Assembly: GCA_030512335.1 (NCBI GenBank)
Contig: JAULSU010000007.1
Location: forward strand, 1,612,001-1,676,000
Reading direction: 5' to 3'
Origin: Immersiella caudata
Taxonomy: Eukaryota; Ascomycota; Sordariomycetes; Sordariales; Lasiosphaeriaceae
DNA length: 64,000 nt
The stretch's first letter is position 1. Every line of letters begins with the position of its first letter. A model generated the notes under the pieces. The model ran no database searches, had not been told where the DNA came from, and saw only the letters and a program-made list of their open reading frames with translations. Position numbers and translations under genes: made by a program. Below, in pieces: positions 55,583-64,000 of this stretch.

Positions 55583-57434
55583 AGTCAGGGGGGGGGCTTT
55601 TGGAACACCCTGCCTTTGGAACAGCCCCCAAGTTGGACCGTGCGCAACACCACAAACTTCAATTGCGAATAACTTCGTCAATTAGATAGCTACGATAATA
55701 TAGTCTTCAGGATCAGAATCGCTTAATTCATCTCTTTCAGAATCAGTAAGATTCTCCCTGCCAGCCTCTCTTTGTGAGGCACGAACCTCCTCAATTCCAG
55801 CAAACTGCGTGTTGGGATCAACTTGAACCCTCCTTCTTTTTCGACCTCTTGTACGTTCCAGACTTTTTTCTGCAGCCTCCAATTGATGTGCTGTACTAGC
55901 CAGTTGAAAAGCCACGTTATCAAAGGCTTTTGCGGCCTTGCGAATGAAAAGCCGGTCGTTGGCGGTCCGTTTCTGGCCGGCTAGAAAGACCTGCCCCTGA
56001 ACACGAAAATCCTTTGGCTTTTTAGGGGTAAACCACACAGGCTGGGCCTCGGAATTTTTCCCCAGAATAGGACCATAGTCCCCTTGAAGGTCCGCAAAAA
56101 CCGTGGAGGGCACCTGATCAACGATACCATTGGAATTCTTAATAACAAGGCCGTTACTTAAAGGCTTCCTGAGACTAACTGGCCAAAGGCCTGTAGCTTT
56201 CCAGCCAGCTTTGATGTTAGAATCGATCATTCCATAGATCCTGGCTTGCCGGTAGCATTCTAGAAAGGCCCTCTTTTCAGCAACAGTGCCTTCGTCGAAG
56301 CCAGAAACAACCTCGTTATGCCTGGCTCTGTAGTGGGCCTTCAGGGGGCCGAATACGGATAAATCCAGGGGCTGTAAAACGTGGGAGGTGTGGGCTGGTA
56401 GAAATAACAACTGTATGTTATTCGAAAAGGCTAACCACATGAATTCTTCGGTGGTATGACTGCCGTGGCCGTCCAAAATAAGGAGGCGCTTATCAAAGGG
56501 GGTGGCTGGCCGAGTCTCTGGAAGAAAGATATTGCGGAGCCAGGCAACGGCAGTATCATCATCAGACCAGCCATTTTCAGTGGTCTTCCACTTCCAGCCC
56601 TTGAATGGCCGTAATTCACGTGGATACCACTGTTGTTGAAGGCTTCCACCCTTAAAAATAACAACTGGGTTCAAATACCGGCCGTCAGCGGAAATACACT
56701 CGATAATTGAGGTCCAGATTCGGTCTCCTTTCTTCTTTTTCTGGAATTTCTTTCTTTCCTTAGAGCCAACAACCAGGCCGTTATCTCCAATACCAGAAGC
56801 AATGCCGGTTTCATCCATATTATACCTGTGCTTAGCTGGAATAGCCTCTACACCTGGAAGCTTCAAATACTCAAACCAGGGCCGAATAACGGCTTCACAG
56901 GCTCGATCAGCACGGTTTGCGTGGATCCTCCGAGGCTTGATAGTAGAAATGGATGGATTTCTGGCCAAAAACCGAGTAGTCCAGCGCTTTCCAAGGGTCT
57001 CGTCGTCTCCAAGAATTCTTTCAGCCAGTTTCCGAATTTGGGAATGGGTTGGAGGGTGGCCAAGCGACCCTTGGAATAGAATCCATTCGGCCAGGCTTTC
57101 TTCGATAGCTGGAGAGAGCTTTTGGTTGATAATTTGGGCCTTAGAGGCTGGCTCGGAGCCGTGAATCCGATTAAACAGAGTGGTAGGGGGTATGCCATAG
57201 TTTTCAGCAGAGCTGCGGAGTAGGCCAGTTTTTGCGTACTCCACAAGCGCATTCTGTAAATCAATCTCCGTATATCGCTTCATTGTTCAATTCTGAATCG
57301 AATGGAAAAGATAGGAAAAGAATTGGAGCAGAATTGGTAGAGTTGTTGACGATTGAAATAGGTGGTGGTGGTGAGTCAGTGATTACAAATCTTGTTCCAA
57401 AGGCAGGGGTGTTCCAAAAGCCCCCCCCCTGACT
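55583..57434. mobile_element. Intact Fot1/pogo-type transposon nested in the right end of the outer element
   Basis: 1852 bp flanked by TA (55581-55582, 57435-57436). The terminal inverted repeats are about 43 bp, start AGTCAGGGGGGGGGCTTTTG, and differ by a one-base gap. They enclose a complete transposase gene. The AGTCA start, TA target and size fit the Fot1 group. Confidence 0.92.
55682..57283 (-). CDS. Fot1/pogo-family DDE transposase, intact
   Basis: A single exon of 533 aa from the ATG at 57283. The N-terminal psq-type helix-turn-helix is MKRYTEIDLQNALVEYAKTG, then SAENYGIPPTTLFNRIHG. The CENP-B-type DNA-binding domain is LGKRWTTRFLARNPSISTIK. The DDE catalytic core has Asp in YNMDETGIASG, LLILDGHGSHTTEEF and LQPLDLSVFGPLKAHY. 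The C-terminus is basic, then acidic (RTRGRKRRRVQVD, SERDELSDSDPEDY). The protein should bind the element's own inverted repeats and move it by cut and paste into TA. Complete frame, near-identical ends and preserved catalytic residues suggest a recent and possibly still active insertion. Confidence 0.93.
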   Translation of the reverse strand: MKRYTEIDLQNALVEYAKTGLLRSSAENYGIPPTTLFNRIHGSEPASKAQIINQKLSPAIEESLAEWILFQGSLGHPPTHSQIRKLAERILGDDETLGKRWTTRFLARNPSISTIKPRRIHANRADRACEAVIRPWFEYLKLPGVEAIPAKHRYNMDETGIASGIGDNGLVVGSKERKKFQKKKKGDRIWTSIIECISADGRYLNPVVIFKGGSLQQQWYPRELRPFKGWKWKTTENGWSDDDTAVAWLRNIFLPETRPATPFDKRLLILDGHGSHTTEEFMWLAFSNNIQLLFLPAHTSHVLQPLDLSVFGPLKAHYRARHNEVVSGFDEGTVAEKRAFLECYRQARIYGMIDSNIKAGWKATGLWPVSLRKPLSNGLVIKNSNGIVDQVPSTVFADLQGDYGPILGKNSEAQPVWFTPKKPKDFRVQGQVFLAGQKRTANDRLFIRKAAKAFDNVAFQLASTAHQLEAAEKSLERTRGRKRRRVQVDPNTQFAGIEEVRASQREAGRENLTDSERDELSDSDPEDYIIVAI

Positions 57435-57624
57435 TATGCGCCGCTCGCTGATAACGCACGTTAATTAAAGGGTGTTTGAATGGTGGTGACTGTGTGAGGG
57501 GAAGATGAGTGCTCAATCTCTTCACGACTGCAAAGTTTCACATGGAGAAATGGAACGGAATGTTATTGGTTTACTTTTTTCAATTTTTTTTTTTTCATTG
57601 TTCATTATATCATCCCCTCTGCTA

Positions 57625-58060
57625 CAGTAGAGACCGATATCAGTGTCCAGAAATTTCCATGTTCAATCCTTCTCCGCACGGGCCAGCTCCTCACTTATTA
57701 TGGATCACACAGTGTATCGGACCTCGGCTTTTGACAACTGGCTATTGATTTTAGTGCTGACGTAATGGCGTTCATCTTCTCACGGGGGGCTAAAATCGCA
57801 GTGCTCATGCAATGCCTGTGACAAGACACCTATTTGGGAACCTCTTTCTGCAAGACATTGGCTTTGACCGCTTAGCATTTAAGGCTGCAATTTAGCCCCC
57901 CGTGAGAAGATGAACGCCATTATGTCAGCACTAAAATCAATAGCCAGTGGTCAAAAGCCGAGGTCCGATACACTGTGTGATCTACAACAAGTGGGTAGCT
58001 GGCCCTTGCGGGGATAGATTGAACACGGAGATTTCTGGACACGGACTTCGACCTCTACTG
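57625..58060. mobile_element. 436-bp fold-back MITE with about 175-bp inverted arms
   Basis: Flanked by TA (57623-57624, 58061-58062) with ends CAGTAGAG...CTCTACTG. The left arm (57625 to about 57801) and right arm (about 57883 to 58060) are inverted copies with scattered differences, for example both contain GTGTATCGGACCTCGGCTTT. The central 80 bp is unique. No coding capacity. The TA target and CAGT ends suggest a non-autonomous Tc1/mariner relative. Confidence 0.85.
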
Positions 58061-58091
58061 TACTAATTACCTTTGACTTTAAAGCCTCAAG

Positions 58092-58594
58092 TCACCTGAA
58101 AACATATTCTCCCTGAGACTTCAATCTCCAGGGTTGAATAGCACTTGTTTTCATCAGACGCAGCAAGAAATGACAATGCATCCTCGCCAGGCACCAAACC
58201 AACAAGGCGGAGAGAAGTATCACACCGCCAACCCCTAGAACAATCGCTATAATCGCCATTTCAGAAAGCTTCACCGCAACCTGGCAATTACCGTCATGTC
58301 TAGGGTCTGGATTGGAAGCAGCAATCTCAATGTCATTCGCCTTCTGCACGGGCGTAGGCTCTACGGGACCGGAGTCGCATCGTGAGAGACTTTGACAATC
58401 TCGGGAGTGAGATATGGCAGAGAAGAGTTGAAATACGCTCGCGCAGTGAGGGAAGGATTGGCGGTGAGGATGGTGAGTATGTGAGCGGTAGGGATGGGGT
58501 GGGAAACTGGGATGGTATCGATTGTGCCGGTGGCGATGATGGGTGCGCCGAAGACAGCGGGGAGAGTGGTGAGGAAGAGGGAGAGGAAACGCAT
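58092..58594 (-). CDS. Small single-pass membrane protein with signal peptide
   Basis: Two exons (58594..58365, 58299..58092) give 145 aa. MRFLSLFLTTLPAVFGAPI is a signal peptide, followed by a short extracellular part (ANPSLTARAYFNSSLPYLTP, with an NSS glycosylation site). After a 65-bp intron (GTAGAG to CCTAG) comes DGNCQVAVKLSEMAIIAIVL, which begins a strong membrane helix (GVGGVILLSALLVWCLARM). A short basic tail QPWRLKSQGEYVFR ends it. If the intron were not removed the first frame would stop after VP. No family is recognised beyond the general pattern of small fungal type I membrane proteins. Confidence 0.58.
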
Positions 58595-59053
58595 TTTGAG
58601 TGTGGTGAAATTCGGGTGTGTAGGCTTGGGACGTCTCGGTGGAAGGGTTTTGGTGCTTCGGTTGAAGGGTGAAGTTCAATGTTGTTGAGACGGGAGCCTA
58701 CGAGGGAGATGGTGATGAGATTGAGGTGGGATTTGGCTTCTGCCAGTTGCTGTTTTTATATGACGTGGCATATCTCAAACCTTTAGGGTTGAGGCTGAAC
58801 AAGGCCAATGTTTCCGCCTGGCAGAGGTCGACAAAGCAGAACAAATTTCATTGTGACAGTGCGGACATTAGGGGTTGTTTCTTTGTCGTCATTGAGAAGT
58901 CAACGCTGCCGCTGCTGGGGTTGGCGCTTTGCTCCATCCTGCGTTTTCGCTTGATTGGCTGCGCGCGTTTCCCGCTCCGTCGCGTGACTGGCGGAAGCAT
59001 GGCCGGCATGGGCGGAAGAGCTGGAGATGTAGAAAAGGGGCCTGGGGGAGCCA
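58595..59053. other. Intergenic region, no gene seen
   Basis: 459 bp, upstream of the small membrane protein gene. Nothing recognised. Confidence 0.4.
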
Positions 59054-59680
59054 TTGTGTGCCCCTGAGTTTCGATCATCCAGCCCCCACGAGATTATTGC
59101 GGATTTGGGTCAACGCAAGAGCACGTTACGCATCCTCAGCTTAAATATGGAGCTAAAATTCGACTCTACTCGCTTACACCTCGAGGAGAGGCACGATTTT
59201 CTTCATTTTGAAAAGCTCGAGTCCCTCTGGATCAAAGTCAGCGATGTCAGACCCCCGCCCATCGAAGATGTGGCGCAGTGGGACCCCTTTCTCGCACGCA
59301 TTCTCCCGCAGTCTATTCGACGCCTGTACCTGAGTGACGACTGCGTTGACATCCTTCCACACATTTTTGGGCTTTACTATGAGACGCTGAAAGGGAAATT
59401 CGCGAACCTCGAGGAAGTTGCCGTTCAGGCGCCTAAGCCTACCGGTGGTCGGTACCGAAGATGTACGGCGATAACTGACCATGATTTATGGCGAGTAGCA
59501 CAAGCGGGGAGGTCCCAAGCTCCGCGTGACGCCACCATTCTCACAGGCTATCTTGTCATGGCATTGATTGTGCCACATGGAGGAAGTTTGTTGCTCTTTT
59601 GCATGTCAAAGTCAATTTTGTCGGTAGTATTACACATTGAGCTATCGTATCCACAGGCTAATTGCGCTTGCTTCCGCTGA
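59054..59680 (+). pseudogene. Fragment of an F-box/LRR-type gene
   Basis: The frame from about 59085 reads ADLGQRKSTLRILSLNMELK, then HFEKLESLWIKVSDVRPPPI, ILPQSIRRLYLSDDCVDILP and GKFANLEEVAVQAPK. Spaced leucines and the SIRRLYLSDDCVDILPHIF phrase are typical of the C-terminal LRR-like part of fungal F-box proteins. No F-box or proper start precedes it, and after about 59470 the frame turns into unlikely sequence. It looks like a truncated copy, similar in kind to the broken gene at 5.9-7.3 kb. Confidence 0.45.
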
Positions 59681-59741
59681 CAAAATCAAAGAATGTGTTT
59701 CGGCAAGCTTTCGCATCAGTCTCCAAGAGAATTTGAAATGA

Positions 59742-60260
59742 TCAACCTTGGACGCCAGCCGGAGTCTGACACAGAACGCTCTGGCCCAACTGTTGAAGAT
59801 TTTTAGCCAAGGGGCCCTTATTCAGAACCAATAGGGGGAAACTTACAACCGGGATAACGCAGCAGCGAGCACGCTGGCCGATGGCGGCGCAAACGGCACT
59901 GAAGCCGTCGGCAGAGCGTGGGACCGAGGGGGCTTTGAGTATCATTTGTTAGTCATTCAGTCTAGTTGGGCATTTTCTTGGGCGGCAGAACTTACGAGTT
60001 TTGCAGTCGAGGTCAGCAACACCGAGGACGTCAGTCGCGCAGCATTGAGCGCTGTCATAGAGGCCAGAGCAGGGATCATAAGCCCCTGAGCCTCCTCCCG
60101 AGCCACCACCGCCTCCGCTACCACCGCCACCGCCACCTCCACCGCTGCCTCCGCCACTGCTTCCACCTCCGGGCTTATCAGGATGGCCACCGCCACCGCC
60201 AGTCGGAACGGCAACGGCTGCAGTTGCAAAGAGAGCGATGAAAACAGGGGTGAGCTTCAT
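59742..60260 (-). CDS. Class II hydrophobin with glycine-rich N-terminus
   Basis: Three exons (60260..59996, 59932..59847, 59789..59742) give 132 aa. MKLTPVFIALFATAAVAVP is the signal peptide. Next is an unusually long Gly/Ser tract of about 45 residues. The hydrophobin core follows with eight Cys in class II spacing: DPCSGLYDSAQCCATDVLGV, ADLDCKT, FSAVCAAIGQRARCCVIPV, LGQSVLCQTPAGVQG. Introns are 63 bp (GTAAGT-CAAAG with CTAAC branch) and 57 bp (GTAAGT-CAACAG), at positions usual for class II genes. The protein is secreted and self-assembles into amphipathic films on hyphae and spores. The start at 60260 is chosen over the in-frame ATG 30 bp upstream because it gives a clean signal peptide. 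Confidence 0.93.
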
Positions 60261-61535
60261 GTTGAAGGTGAGGAGTCGAGGTAGTATCAAGAATCTTTGA
60301 ACGAGATGAAAGGAAGTGAGATGCTGATGAGAACAGGAGGCAAGCTGGAGAGCAAAGAGGGCGTCTTCTTATAGGCAGTAGCGGACCTTGTTCATGACGT
60401 CTGCGACTCTTGGGACGATTTGACCCGGAGAGGCGCAATATCGGACATCGAGTGGTTTAGAAAGCTTCGGAAGATAGAGGCCGTTCGTAACTGTATTGCC
60501 CTGACTTCTGCTAGCCAGCCCACTGGCTCAACCAAGACAAGAAAAGAGCCAGATGTTGTCATCAGACATAAATTGTTGTCACTGGAACTTCTCCGGTAGA
60601 AGAGCCCGGAACTAGAACCTGCTCCTGGCGTCGTACGGAGAAGGAAGCAATTCATCACGGCACAGTGGGCACCGGACAGATTGCCCCATGTAACCCTCCA
60701 TGTCTTTAAGGAGAGGAAAGCCGAGCCCAAAGAAATACCCAAAAGGGCAATGGGTATGACGATCGTTTGTGTTTGCTGTCAAACGTGCATCCGAAAATAG
60801 AGGTTTGGTGCGGGTGGCGTCAACCAGGAACGCGGAGAATATTCCCGATCAATGACGTTTCCCCACAGATGCACAATATCGAGCCGGCAGCCCGGGGATT
60901 TTGGGCGGGGCCGATGTGTCTCGGTGGTGTGCTACCCGGATAAATAATCTCTGCTTGGGTATGACATGCTTGACAGCCAGCGCCGATCAGATGTCAAGTT
61001 GCCGTTATGAGTGAGGGGCCCAAGTCCACAGCTACCCCAGGGCAAAGCCCATTTTGACGGGTTGAGTTCTCGGCTGCTTCGGGTCGTTGGCCCCGGCGTC
61101 GGGCCGGCGTCCTTTTGTTCCAAGGGATAGCAATGCACACCCGGGGAACGGAGCTAGACCTCGGCATGTCAATAAGTGGCAATCGACCCCAAAACTGTTC
61201 GAGAAGTGAGACTGATCTGCCTTATTCGGAGTCCATATCAGACACGATCCGAGACCCGAGACAACCTGCATACCTGCCTGCCAGCCCTGTGTGGCTCTCC
61301 GACCAGAGTTGCACCATCGTTCCTGACTGTACTCGGCACACAAAAGCCGAGTGGCACCCCATTGCCGGTCGCTTGTAGCTCATGCAGTGGCGGATTTCTC
61401 GGAGGTGGCTGCGCGGGTTATTAACTTCCCTCTGCAAGACACGCTGACGAAGGGCCAGACAGGGGGTATACCTCTTGTAGTGCCGTGATAAATCTGTCAT
61501 TGCGCTTCCGGAGGATGATGATGCCGTCATTGGTA
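60261..61535. other. Intergenic region between hydrophobin and acyltransferase-like gene
   Basis: 1275 bp. Apart from the hydrophobin promoter, no gene is supported. Confidence 0.45.
60368..60373 (-). promoter_or_regulatory. TATA box of the hydrophobin gene
   Basis: TATAAG on the minus strand, 108 bp upstream of the hydrophobin ATG. Confidence 0.55.
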
Positions 61536-62794
61536 TTACTGCAGAACAGTCGAAGGCGTAGGATAGGTACCCGAAGACTTTGCTCTGCAATGCAACTCCA
61601 CGACTGTGCGCTGCGGGTATAACCAGAAAAACCAATTCCACACCCACAGATATCCGAGTGTCCGCTCGAAGACGGAGAGCAGTCTTGACCCCGGCACGAG
61701 CATTCTCCAGGCAAATTGGACCAGGCCTTCCAGAACAAAGCCAACTAGCTGTACAAAGTAAAAGGCTGCAGAAGCCCAGCAGTTGCAAAAAACCCCTTTC
61801 CAGTCCACGATGTAGTGTATGAAGCCAGAAAGCAGGAATACCACGGCAATATTCGCGAGCTTGCGGGTAGCGCTACGGGTCCCCTGGGCTCCCTCAACCC
61901 CCTGAGTATGCCCAAAGATCCAAACAGGAAGCCTCTCAGTAACGGCACGAAATGGCGTGTAAACAAGTCTGTGCCAAAAATGGGCCCAAAATCTACGAAT
62001 TGTGCATGCCTTGAGCAAGTTACCGTAGATCGAGGGCCACTCATGAGGTTCGTCTAGTTGAAGAAGGTAGATGAAAGCGATGCTCAGACACTCGTGCCAA
62101 GCCGCTATCCACAGCTAATTGTGGAGGATGGAGGATGGAGGATGAAGGATATAGTGAGGTGCGTCCGCCGACCTGCAACTCCTCGCATGTGGCCAGAATC
62201 TGAAGCCTCGTCAAAGACGGCCAAGGCGATGTAGCGGCAGAAGATGCTGAGGAGCCTGTGAAGGAGAAATCTTGTACGCGAAGGGCGGTTTCAGGCGGCG
62301 GCGTCTTCACAACATGCCATGATGTGCCGATGCCTCGAAAGTTGAACAGGATTTGTAAGCTCTGCGATAGGGACTGCCGGTTTTCCTTCCCTCCCGATCT
62401 TCCTCTGGCTGGGCGGCGAGAAGGGTTACATGCACCATGTGCACAAGCCAGATGGGTGCGCCGTGTGTGAAGGCGGCGTTCACGAGGTGGTCGGGATATA
62501 AATCGTCAAAGGAGATTTCGAAGATCGAAACCAGGGCGAATAATACTGAAAGGCTTTCAATGCGTTGTCGGAGGGGGTTGAGAGAATGTAAAGCCTGTAT
62601 CCGGCCCCCGAGATGGCGATGCAGGAAGTGAGGGCGGCTCGAGAGCTCCAATCCAAGCTATCAAAATGATTCATGGAGTTGTGCTCGAGAACTAATGAGT
62701 ATTGTAAATTGAGGTTGGGGTAGAAGGGGGCAGGGGGAGTACCCAGTGATGTGTTGGAGACAGAGAGCAATATCAGCCGTAGCGTGTTGCCCAT
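61536..62794 (-). pseudogene. Wax-synthase-like membrane O-acyltransferase, broken
   Basis: Minus-strand segments in order: an N-terminal part (SLDWSSRAALTSCIAISGAG, SDNALKAF), a one-base shift near 62550 to SVLFALVSIFEISFDDLYPD and APIWLVHMVHVTLLAA, then RFLLHRLLSIFCRYIALAVF. After an intron ending CAATTAG comes LWIAAWHECLSIAFIYLLQL, then NLLKACTIRRFWAHFWHRLV, LANIAVVFLLSGFIHYIVDW and LGYLWVWNWFFWLYPQ. RRFWxxFWH plus the FLLSGxxH block are signatures of the fungal wax-synthase domain (trichothecene Tri7-like acetyltransferases and relatives), integral membrane enzymes that acylate alcohols. The frameshift and an uncertain 5' end make it a probable pseudogene. Confidence 0.6.
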
Positions 62795-64000
62795 TCACTT
62801 CATGTGGGAGTCATGGATGTCGTCCGGTGGCAGCACTGGCAACTGTAAATCTTGGAAGGAGCAACCGGAAAATTTCGTTAGGTCGGCCTGGTATTTCGGG
62901 CTGCTGGGCTGCAGGTGGGCCGAAAACCCCCGTCTCCCCATCAAGCAGCTCTTCGCCAGTGTTTTGCAACCCAACGGAGCACAGCTACAACGATGTTGGC
63001 TTCCGGAACCGTAGACCGGCGCTTTGATTATCTCAGATAGGTGAGTCGGCAGTTATCCAAAGTCTACTGATTTTAGCTGGACTCAGTTCTCCTATTCGAC
63101 GGCTAACATCCCTGATATGCTCTTTCCTCCCGGCGCGGTATTCCTCGCTAGGAGCAGCATCTAATCCGTGGCTCGGACGCAAAAGCTGGCTCCCTTTCAG
63201 TTGCTAATTACCAAAGCCGTCCCTACGCTTCTACGTTCATTCCACCAACAATCCAATGCGGGCTGGGTAGTTTGGAGTTCAGGTATGCGCAGCAGGTCGC
63301 GCTTTCTACAAGAACTGCACCCCAATCTTTGGCGGCAACCACTAGCTAGTTCTCTTTTGGAAGGGCAGCATTTCTCGCTTCTGCCCCACTATCATCTTTC
63401 CTTGCGTACTAGCTAGGAATCGTCGACATCGACTCCTCATGCGCCTCTCCATCGCTGCCGCTGCCGCCCGGCTCAGCGTGATTGAGGCGCCATGACAAAT
63501 ACCGCCCGAAAGGTGACCAAGTTACTTTCGCCATTGTCGAAAACGACCGAAGAAGTCTCGGAATCACAAGGCTATCCAGACTGGATTTGACAAGCACTAG
63601 ACACCGTCTTCGAAACGGCAGAGCACGTCGTGGGTGCACGATACGTGTCGATTTACTGTGCTTGCGTTCAGCCCGGTAAGAAGGCTGCCTTGGCGTCTAT
63701 ACGAAGACCCAATGCCCTCTACAGCGTGGGGCTTCTTGGGAGGCGTTTAGTGTGGAGCAAGACGGGTACACGGTAAGACTTTCTGCTTCAAGTTGAGGTT
63801 GTTTGAGACTGTCTTCAACGTTCCAAATCGTAGCTGACGCGTGGGTTTCCAAGTGTGTCTTCTCGTGCAGTGGAGAGAGCTTGGCGAAAAGCCATTTTAC
63901 GGATGAAAAGTGCAGCGCGGAATTCCCGGGCACGACAGCTCTGTGCGTCAGCACTTGAGACTGTGACTTAGATACCTAGCTACCTCAGAAAGGGAGTCTT
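62795..64000. other. Terminal region, no gene supported
   Basis: 1206 bp to the window end. Short open frames exist on both strands (for example near 63500-63750) but none shows a recognisable family. Confidence 0.4.

Larger units (their letters stand above)
53233..57461. mobile_element. Outer pogo-type DNA transposon, interrupted by two insertions
   Basis: TA target duplication (53231-53232 and 57462-57463) flanks inverted ends ACGTGCGTTAT... and ...ATAACGCACGT. Each end holds two tandem copies of TATAAGCGAGCGGCGCA (left 53241..53257 and 53258..53274; right 55566..55582 and 57437..57453, the last with one mismatch). Removing the two inserted elements leaves about 1.86 kb, a normal size. The transposase inside is decayed. 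Confidence 0.85.

Noticed and set aside
58300..58364. Frameshift in the small membrane protein gene
   Set aside because: A 65-bp GTAGAG-CCTAG intron restores the frame without invoking a lesion.
63409..63954. Possible gene fragment near the window end
   Set aside because: Several short frames overlap, but none shows a recognised domain, splice structure or start context.
1..64000. CRISPR array or bacterial operon features
   Set aside because: No regularly spaced direct repeats were seen. Spliced genes throughout show a eukaryotic nuclear genome.

Overview
This window is nuclear DNA of a filamentous ascomycete (Pezizomycotina, probably Sordariomycetes). The evidence is short introns of about 43-205 bp with CTAAC/CTGAC branch sites, a class II hydrophobin, a Zn2Cys6 regulator, a fungal NACHT-ankyrin NLR, an RNA-silencing RdRP, and Fot1/pogo-type transposons. 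Exon structures were worked out by hand from splice sites and reading frame. The lengths of the main spliced models close on a whole number of codons.

Layout. 0-7.3 kb: a large NLR immune-type gene and a broken F-box/LRR gene. 7.8-9.9 kb: a small secreted Cys-rich protein, a poly(A)-tailed retroposon end, a tRNA-like remnant and a NadR-like P-loop protein. 10.2-15.5 kb: one gene joining an RNA-dependent RNA polymerase to a Upf1-type SF1 helicase, the most interesting feature of the window. 15.9-23.4 kb: a frameshifted unknown gene, an F-box-like protein, a GH5 secreted glycosidase and a cytochrome P450. 24.5-31.6 kb: a housekeeping block with a C3H/FG nucleoporin, a Cue3/ASCC2-like protein, ribosomal protein uS10 and a gamma-butyrobetaine dioxygenase-like enzyme. 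32-36 kb: a tiny secreted I9-inhibitor-like gene and two decayed genes (a secreted Ser-rich protein and a Rho-like GTPase with an acidic repeat). 37-50 kb: a multi-pass membrane protein, a DUF1857 protein, a PGAP4-like protein, a DUF6594 pseudogene, an isochorismatase-like hydrolase, a six-exon Zn2Cys6 regulator and an RNase H-like gene with an in-frame stop. 50.5-53.1 kb: an intact phosphoketolase. 53.2-58.1 kb: nested transposons and a fold-back MITE. 58-64 kb: a small membrane protein, an LRR fragment, a class II hydrophobin and a decayed wax-synthase-like acyltransferase.

How the genes relate. This is not one pathway. Core genes (nucleoporin, Cue3-like, uS10, phosphoketolase) sit among accessory genes for self/non-self recognition (NLR), RNA silencing (RdRP-helicase), secretion (hydrophobin, GH5, two small secreted proteins) and mobile DNA. 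Seven or eight accessory genes carry single-base frameshifts or in-frame stops while neighbouring long genes are intact. I read this mainly as real gene decay, but local assembly errors cannot be excluded from sequence alone.
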